18,951 nucleotides of DNA from assembly GCA_047605615.1 (NCBI GenBank), contig JASGFI010000045.1, positions 1 through 18,951 of the forward strand, read 5' to 3'. A program made the position numbers and the translations under genes. The notes beneath the pieces were generated by a model, which worked only from the letters and a program-made list of their open reading frames with translations, did no database searches and was not told where the DNA came from. Positions within the stretch are counted from its first letter, which is position 1; every line of letters starts with the position of its first letter. The DNA is from Taibaiella sp047605615 (GTDB lineage Bacteria; Bacteroidota; Bacteroidia; Chitinophagales; Chitinophagaceae). This document shows, in pieces, positions 14,624-18,951 of this stretch.

Positions 14624-16786
14624 TTGAATAGAATAATCCCTGTTTTTTCCCCGCAAAAAATTAAGAGCATCCTCATCATGGGTTTGCTCTTGTTTTGCTT
14701 TGGGCTAAATGCCCAAAACCTACCTCCCAATATAGATACCGGCAATGTCAAAAACAGGATTTATATCTTGGACAACGACCTTGGCGAGTATATAAAAAAC
14801 GATTCCGGTTCGGTAAATAAATTGATAGGCCACGTTAAGCTGCGGCACGGCAGCGATACGCTTTACTGCGACAGTGCTTATTTTTATGCAGGCCGCAACA
14901 GCGTGGAAGCCTTTGGCAATGTGCTGGTGCGCCAAGCAGGCGGCGAGGAAGCCAGTGCCGACTATATGCGCTACAATGGCGCCACGAAGGTGGTGTATAT
15001 GCGTGCCGATTTGCCGGGTTCGGAAGTGCAGTTGTACGATGGCAAAGAAAATACCCTTTGGTCGCGCGAGGTGGACTACAACATGGCCACCAAGATAGGG
15101 AAATACCGAACACGGGGCTACCTGCAAACCCCCACTACCGTGCTGGAAAGCAATACGGGCGAGTACAACATGCGGTCGAAAGATGCAAGGTTCAAAGGCG
15201 ACGTGGTAGTTACCGACCCGGAATACAAGGCACTTTCGGCCGATTTGGGTTACAATACCGATACCAAAGTGGCCCGGTTTTTCGGCCCTTCCGTAGTGTC
15301 CAACGACAAGTCCATACTGCAAACCACCAATGGCGTGTACGATACCAAAAAGCGCATAGCCCATTTCATCACGCGTTCGTCCATTTTGAATGAAGCGCAA
15401 TACATAGAGGGCGACACCCTCGATTACGATAGAAATTCAGGATTTGGATTTGCCCGCGGCAATGTGATAGCGATTGACACCGGAATGAAGACTACCTTGT
15501 ATTGCGGCTATGCGCAGTACAACGAAATAACCAAAACCATGCTGGCTTACATCAAGCCATTGATGAAGACCTTGAAAGATGGTAAAGACAGCCTATTCGT
15601 AAAAGCCGATACTTTTTACAGCGCACCCGTCGTCAAATCGGACAAAATACTTTCGGCACAAGACAGCCTGCAACAAACCGCCGCCAACCTCATGGCCGAA
15701 TCGGGCAAGGAAACTGCTGTGCATACCTCAGATTCTTTGGCATTGCCCACAAAAGACAGTTCGCATAATGCAGATACCGCTATGGCGGCCGCCAATAGCC
15801 CGCTGCCCAACCTGCCTTTGCCGACAGATACCACCAACACAAACCACCCGGAAGCCCCTACCCCAAAACCTTCCGTAGATATTTTGAAGGAAAAAATGGA
15901 CGCAATGGTGTATGGCGCCAAGGATAGCGCCGGTAGCACAAGCGACAGTTCCCATTTTGCAAATGCCGCTGCCGATAGCGTGGGTACGCCTTTTTACGCA
16001 AATGACTCCTTTTATGTAGCCCGCACTTCGCCGCACAAGCGTGCGTTGGACTCTGCTTCTATCCATTACCACAATATGCCCAACGACCCCGATACCGCCG
16101 CACTCCGGTACTTCGTGGCATATAACCATGTAGTCATTTATTCCGACTCCTTGCAAGGCCGTTGCGACAGCTTGCGTTATTCACAGTCCGATTCCATGTT
16201 ACGGATGTATGTGCAGCCCGTGTTGTGGCCGCAAAACGGGCAGTTGAAGGGCGATGTTATCTACATGCAAATGGACAGTAACAAGCTCAGTGAAATAATA
16301 GTGCCCAAAAATGCCATTATGGTCAATAGGTCGGGGCCGGAGCAGGCAGATATGTTTGACCAAATTCAGGGCAACAGTATCCACGCTTGGCTAAAAGACA
16401 ATAAGATAGATTCGCTTCGTGCCGAACCCGATGCGTCCAGCATTTATTTTGTTACCGATGAAGACAGCGCATACGTGGGCAGCAGCGAAGGCAAGGCCGA
16501 GAGCATAGAAGTCCACTTCAAAACGGAGCAAGTACACCGCATCATATACAGGAAGGAGATAGAGCTGAAAACCACGCCCATGAAGGACGTGGAGCCATCT
16601 GCCTTGCGTTTGGGCCGCTTCCTGTGGCAAGCCGCCGAACGGCCAAAATCGTTGGCGGAATTTTTGCAGGGCGTTAGCCTGCCCCATGCCCCCGATTTGC
16701 TCTCCATGCCCGACACGGAAGGCGAACCCACCGAGCCGCCACCAGCCGCCACTCCCGAAACCAAGATGCAAAACAAGAGCGATTAG
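14624..16786 (+). CDS. OstA-like protein (lipopolysaccharide transport, LptA/LptD N-domain type)
   Basis: A 720-residue exported protein with repeated OstA/LptA-like beta-jellyroll strands, such as GHVKLRHGSDTLYCDSAYFY, EAFGNVLVRQAG and YIEGDTLDYDRNSG. The family carries lipopolysaccharide across the periplasm. The start is TTG at 14624: it gives a normal signal peptide (basic NRIIPVFSPQKIK, hydrophobic LLIMGLLLFCFGL, cleavage near NAQ), whereas the first ATG would leave a signal without basic residues. OstA domains cover about 40-330 and 490-650. Between them, residues about 340-490 are a Ser/Asp/Pro/Thr-rich, probably disordered linker. The C-terminus is also Pro-rich. No LptD beta-barrel is present. 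Confidence 0.82.
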   Translation: MNRIIPVFSPQKIKSILIMGLLLFCFGLNAQNLPPNIDTGNVKNRIYILDNDLGEYIKNDSGSVNKLIGHVKLRHGSDTLYCDSAYFYAGRNSVEAFGNVLVRQAGGEEASADYMRYNGATKVVYMRADLPGSEVQLYDGKENTLWSREVDYNMATKIGKYRTRGYLQTPTTVLESNTGEYNMRSKDARFKGDVVVTDPEYKALSADLGYNTDTKVARFFGPSVVSNDKSILQTTNGVYDTKKRIAHFITRSSILNEAQYIEGDTLDYDRNSGFGFARGNVIAIDTGMKTTLYCGYAQYNEITKTMLAYIKPLMKTLKDGKDSLFVKADTFYSAPVVKSDKILSAQDSLQQTAANLMAESGKETAVHTSDSLALPTKDSSHNADTAMAAANSPLPNLPLPTDTTNTNHPEAPTPKPSVDILKEKMDAMVYGAKDSAGSTSDSSHFANAAADSVGTPFYANDSFYVARTSPHKRALDSASIHYHNMPNDPDTAALRYFVAYNHVVIYSDSLQGRCDSLRYSQSDSMLRMYVQPVLWPQNGQLKGDVIYMQMDSNKLSEIIVPKNAIMVNRSGPEQADMFDQIQGNSIHAWLKDNKIDSLRAEPDASSIYFVTDEDSAYVGSSEGKAESIEVHFKTEQVHRIIYRKEIELKTTPMKDVEPSALRLGRFLWQAAERPKSLAEFLQGVSLPHAPDLLSMPDTEGEPTEPPPAATPETKMQNKSD

Positions 16787-16796
16787 CGGTTTTTGC

Positions 16797-17480
16797 CTAT
16801 TGGTAATGTCTGAATATTCCACCCGGCAAAAGTGTCCATAATGCTGCTTTCTGTTTGGCGGCCTTTAAGCCGCCGTTGGCCCAGGTGTTGCAGGTGTGAA
16901 ACAAGCTGTACGATCCCTTGGCTTCATAAAAGGCATCCATGTTGCCATAGCCGTCGTTTTGGCTAAGGATATTGATACTGTTGCCGGTGCTGTCGAGTAC
17001 AAAGCTGCTGCGTATGTAATCTATTAGCAGGAGATAATCTTTATTGGAAATGTTGATGGCTTTGGTGCTTTCGTTTTCCAATAAATTCTTATAAAAAGTG
17101 GCGTGTATGGCCGAACTGCCCAAGCCTGTCATGGCTTTGAAAGCCACCGAAAATTTCAGGTCGCTCCACTGCGGTGTTTGCAGGTAAAAACCTTTGTCGC
17201 CCCAGCCTATGCCTACGTATCGGTAGGTGGTATCTTTCAGGTCGGTATCTTGGTATTTTATCAAATCGTTCCAGTTCATCAATCCGGTTTTTACGGGTAC
17301 TGCCAAATCGGTATGCACGCCATTGGTCTTGATGTATATGGTTACTTCGTTCGGCCTTTTGTAAGTTACGTTACGGTTTACGGGTATGAAAGGTATAAGC
17401 CAACCGGCAGCCACGTACAACAGCAATGCCGATAGCAAATACAAAAACACTTTGCCAATCAACAATGATTTTTTCTTCAT
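16797..17480 (-). CDS. DUF2459 / TIGR02117 family membrane-anchored protein
   Basis: A 227-residue protein of unknown function. It has a basic start (MKKKSLLIGK), one N-terminal membrane segment (about 11-31) and an extracytoplasmic domain. Family motifs visible are KTNGVHTDLAVPV, YRYVGIGWGDKGFYL, and HTCNTWANGGLKAA. His56 and Cys197 are conserved-looking and could form a Cys/His pair, but that is an inference. It converges with OstA across a 10-bp gap with no hairpin. It lies 63 bp downstream of the VOC gene on the same strand and may be co-transcribed with it. Confidence 0.8.
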   Translation of the reverse strand: MKKKSLLIGKVFLYLLSALLLYVAAGWLIPFIPVNRNVTYKRPNEVTIYIKTNGVHTDLAVPVKTGLMNWNDLIKYQDTDLKDTTYRYVGIGWGDKGFYLQTPQWSDLKFSVAFKAMTGLGSSAIHATFYKNLLENESTKAINISNKDYLLLIDYIRSSFVLDSTGNSINILSQNDGYGNMDAFYEAKGSYSLFHTCNTWANGGLKAAKQKAALWTLLPGGIFRHYQ

Positions 17481-17543
17481 GAAATCGGTGTCCTTGTCTT
17501 AGGTCGGGGAAATTGTGCGGGGGGGTGCGGTTGTGTTGTGTGT

Positions 17544-18014
17544 TTAATCAACGGCTTCCCAAAGTTCTACTTTGTTTCCTTCCCCGTCAAGAATGTGAAC
17601 AAACTTGCCGTAGTCGTGGGTTTCAATTTTGTCCACAATGGTTACGCCTTCTTTTTTCAGTTCTTCCACAAGTGTTTCCAGGTTTTCAACTCGGTAGTTT
17701 ATCATGAAGTCCTTGTCAAAGTATTTCGAGCCTTGCGCAAAGGGTGTCCACTGCGTTTGTGCCTTTGTGGCGCTGTCCGGGCTTTCGTACCATTCAAAAG
17801 TAGCACCATAGGGATTCGTGTCCAAGCCAAGGTGCTTCCGGTACCATTCGGTTATTTTTTTCGGGTCTTTGCATTTAAAGAAAATGCCCCCTATCCCTGT
17901 TGCTCTTTTCATGTTTTCGTTGTTGTTATCGTTATTCATCGTCACTGTTTTGAATGCGACACCAAGACAAAAAGTTGTTGCAAGTGCCAAAGTTAAAAAA
18001 ACTGTTTTCTTCAT
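17544..18014 (-). CDS. VOC (glyoxalase-fold) protein with N-terminal export signal
   Basis: A 156-residue protein. Residues about 38-155 form a single vicinal-oxygen-chelate module: GIGGIFFKCKDPKKITEWYR, then LGLDTNPYGATFEW and, at the end, FVHILDGEGNKVELWE. The latter contains the His and Glu that often bind metal. VOC proteins include glyoxalases, dioxygenases and resistance proteins, and the substrate here is unknown. The first 22 residues (MKKTVFLTLALATTFCLGVA) look like a Sec signal. A start at the internal ATG of residue 26 or 35 would give a cytosolic protein instead. TATCTTTA (18079-18086 on this strand), one mismatch from a -7 box, suits the longer form. Confidence 0.78.
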   Translation of the reverse strand: MKKTVFLTLALATTFCLGVAFKTVTMNNDNNNENMKRATGIGGIFFKCKDPKKITEWYRKHLGLDTNPYGATFEWYESPDSATKAQTQWTPFAQGSKYFDKDFMINYRVENLETLVEELKKEGVTIVDKIETHDYGKFVHILDGEGNKVELWEAVD

Positions 18015-18140
18015 TTAGGCTAAGTTTGTTGTTGTGAAAGTTTTTGGTTTTCACGGTTGCTGCAAACGGCAGATTGGTTAAAGATACAATGGAATTTGGC
18101 ACCCCGTCATATTTCCCCTCGCCCGCCCGTTTTTAAAAAT

Positions 18141-18148
18141 TATCTTTG
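18141..18148 (+). promoter_or_regulatory. -7 element of the pth promoter
   Basis: TATCTTTG matches TAnnTTTG exactly. It implies a leader of about 60 bases before the pth ATG at 18216. No clear TTG box lies upstream, where the sequence is GC-rich. Confidence 0.5.
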
Positions 18149-18215
18149 CCTTGCAAAGCAACATTAAAGCAATGGTAGCCTTTCATTGTGAAGAAGGCTG
18201 TCAAGGAACAACAAC

Positions 18216-18776
18216 ATGAAATATTTGATAGTGGGCCTGGGCAATATAGGTGCGGAATACGACGCCACGCGCCACAATATAGGTTTTGACGTAGCGGATG
18301 CCTTTGTGATAAAGCATGGCGGCAGTTTCAAATTGGAAAGGCTGGCCCATGTGGCCGAAGTAAAATGGAAGGGAAAAATATTCATCGTGATAAAACCCAC
18401 TACCTACATGAACCTTAGCGGCAAGGCCGTAAAATACTGGCTCGACAAAGAGAAGATACCGGTACAAAACATGCTGGTGGTTGTAGATGAGTTGGCCCTG
18501 CCCATCGAAACTTTGCGCCTGCGCGGTTCGGGTAGCCATGCCGGGCATAATGGACTTCGCGACATAGAAACTGTATTGGGCCACAACGCCTATCCCAGAT
18601 TGCGGTTCGGTATCGGCAACAATTTCCCGAAAGGCAGGCAAGTTGACTTTGTGCTGGGCAAATGGACTAAAAACGAACTGCCCTACATAATGGACAAAGT
18701 ACCCAAAGCCGTGGAAATAATAGAAAATTTCGCTGCGATAGGAATAGAGAGAACCATGAATCTTTTCAATAAATAG
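18216..18776 (+). CDS. pth: Peptidyl-tRNA hydrolase
   Basis: It releases peptides from peptidyl-tRNA that has dropped off the ribosome, recycling tRNA. It has 186 residues, the normal length. Catalytic and binding residues are at family positions: N10 in VGLGNIG, H20 in ATRHNIGFDV, N66 in KPTTYMNLSGKAV, D91 in VVVDELALP, and N112 in GSGSHAGHNGLRDIE. The chosen ATG starts exactly at the conserved MKYLIVGLGN. After it, 175 bp to the window edge hold no gene I can support and no clear terminator. Confidence 0.96.
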   Translation: MKYLIVGLGNIGAEYDATRHNIGFDVADAFVIKHGGSFKLERLAHVAEVKWKGKIFIVIKPTTYMNLSGKAVKYWLDKEKIPVQNMLVVVDELALPIETLRLRGSGSHAGHNGLRDIETVLGHNAYPRLRFGIGNNFPKGRQVDFVLGKWTKNELPYIMDKVPKAVEIIENFAAIGIERTMNLFNK

Positions 18777-18951
18777 GCAGATGCCCGCCAAGTTGAGAAA
18801 GAGCAGTGTCTGGCTGTCAAAATTTCAATGCCAATCCGTCAAAATTACTTTTGGGTAGTCATTTTTTCGTACCTGATCGGCTTGGTAAAAGGTATGATAC
18901 TAACTACTACTTAGCATAGGCGACATTTTGCTCATAAAAAAAAGCTCTTAC

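Noticed and set aside
18777..18951. Search for a gene or RNA after pth
   Set aside because: Only short frames and a GTCAAAATT sequence occurring twice were seen. Nothing supports a feature.

Overview
The window looks like chromosomal DNA from a Bacteroidota bacterium, probably of the Chitinophagales/Sphingobacteriia type. The evidence is several promoters of the Bacteroidota form (TTG, about 19 bp, TAnnTTTG), an OstA-like protein of the Bacteroidota kind, ribosomal protein S16 with a long Ala/Glu-rich tail, the remnant of a type IX secretion (T9SS) C-terminal sorting tail, and a small lipoprotein. No taxonomic marker fixes the genus. No rRNA, tRNA or CRISPR array was seen.

Layout, left to right. 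(1) Positions 1-79 hold the start of a minus-strand zinc-ribbon protein resembling an IS1-type transposase N-terminus, with a textbook promoter. (2) rimM (minus) is followed by a divergent overlapping pair of small genes that looks like a type II toxin-antitoxin module. (3) A class A penicillin-binding protein (plus) and kbl (minus) converge on a strong hairpin. (4) A 70-residue cysteine-containing lipoprotein (plus) and rpsP (minus) converge on another hairpin. rpsP and rimM, often neighbours, lie about 5 kb apart here. (5) A 617-bp stretch without an intact gene (6146-6762) holds the T9SS-tail remnant, a pair of direct repeats 22 bp apart, short palindromes, and a GC-rich branched hairpin ending in a T-tract just upstream of the next operon. 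(6) The centrepiece is a six-gene plus-strand uronate operon: uxaC, kduD, kduI, kdgK, eda and exuT. It ends in a 68-bp palindromic repeat and a 17-bp terminator stem. (7) A PLP-dependent cystathionine gamma-synthase/lyase is followed by an OstA-like outer-membrane biogenesis protein. (8) Two minus-strand genes, a VOC-fold protein with an export signal and a DUF2459/TIGR02117-type membrane protein, converge with OstA. (9) pth closes the window, with a recognisable promoter.

How the genes work together: ExuT would import hexuronates. KduI and KduD convert the unsaturated-uronate product 5-keto-4-deoxyuronate to 2-keto-3-deoxygluconate (KDG). KdgK phosphorylates KDG, and Eda splits KDPG into pyruvate and glyceraldehyde-3-phosphate. 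UxaC isomerises glucuronate and galacturonate, but the reductases and dehydratases that usually follow it (UxuA/UxuB or UxaA/UxaB) are not in the window. No regulator is linked to the operon, so the structured leader at about 6510-6710 is the most interesting regulatory candidate and the best place to look for something undescribed.
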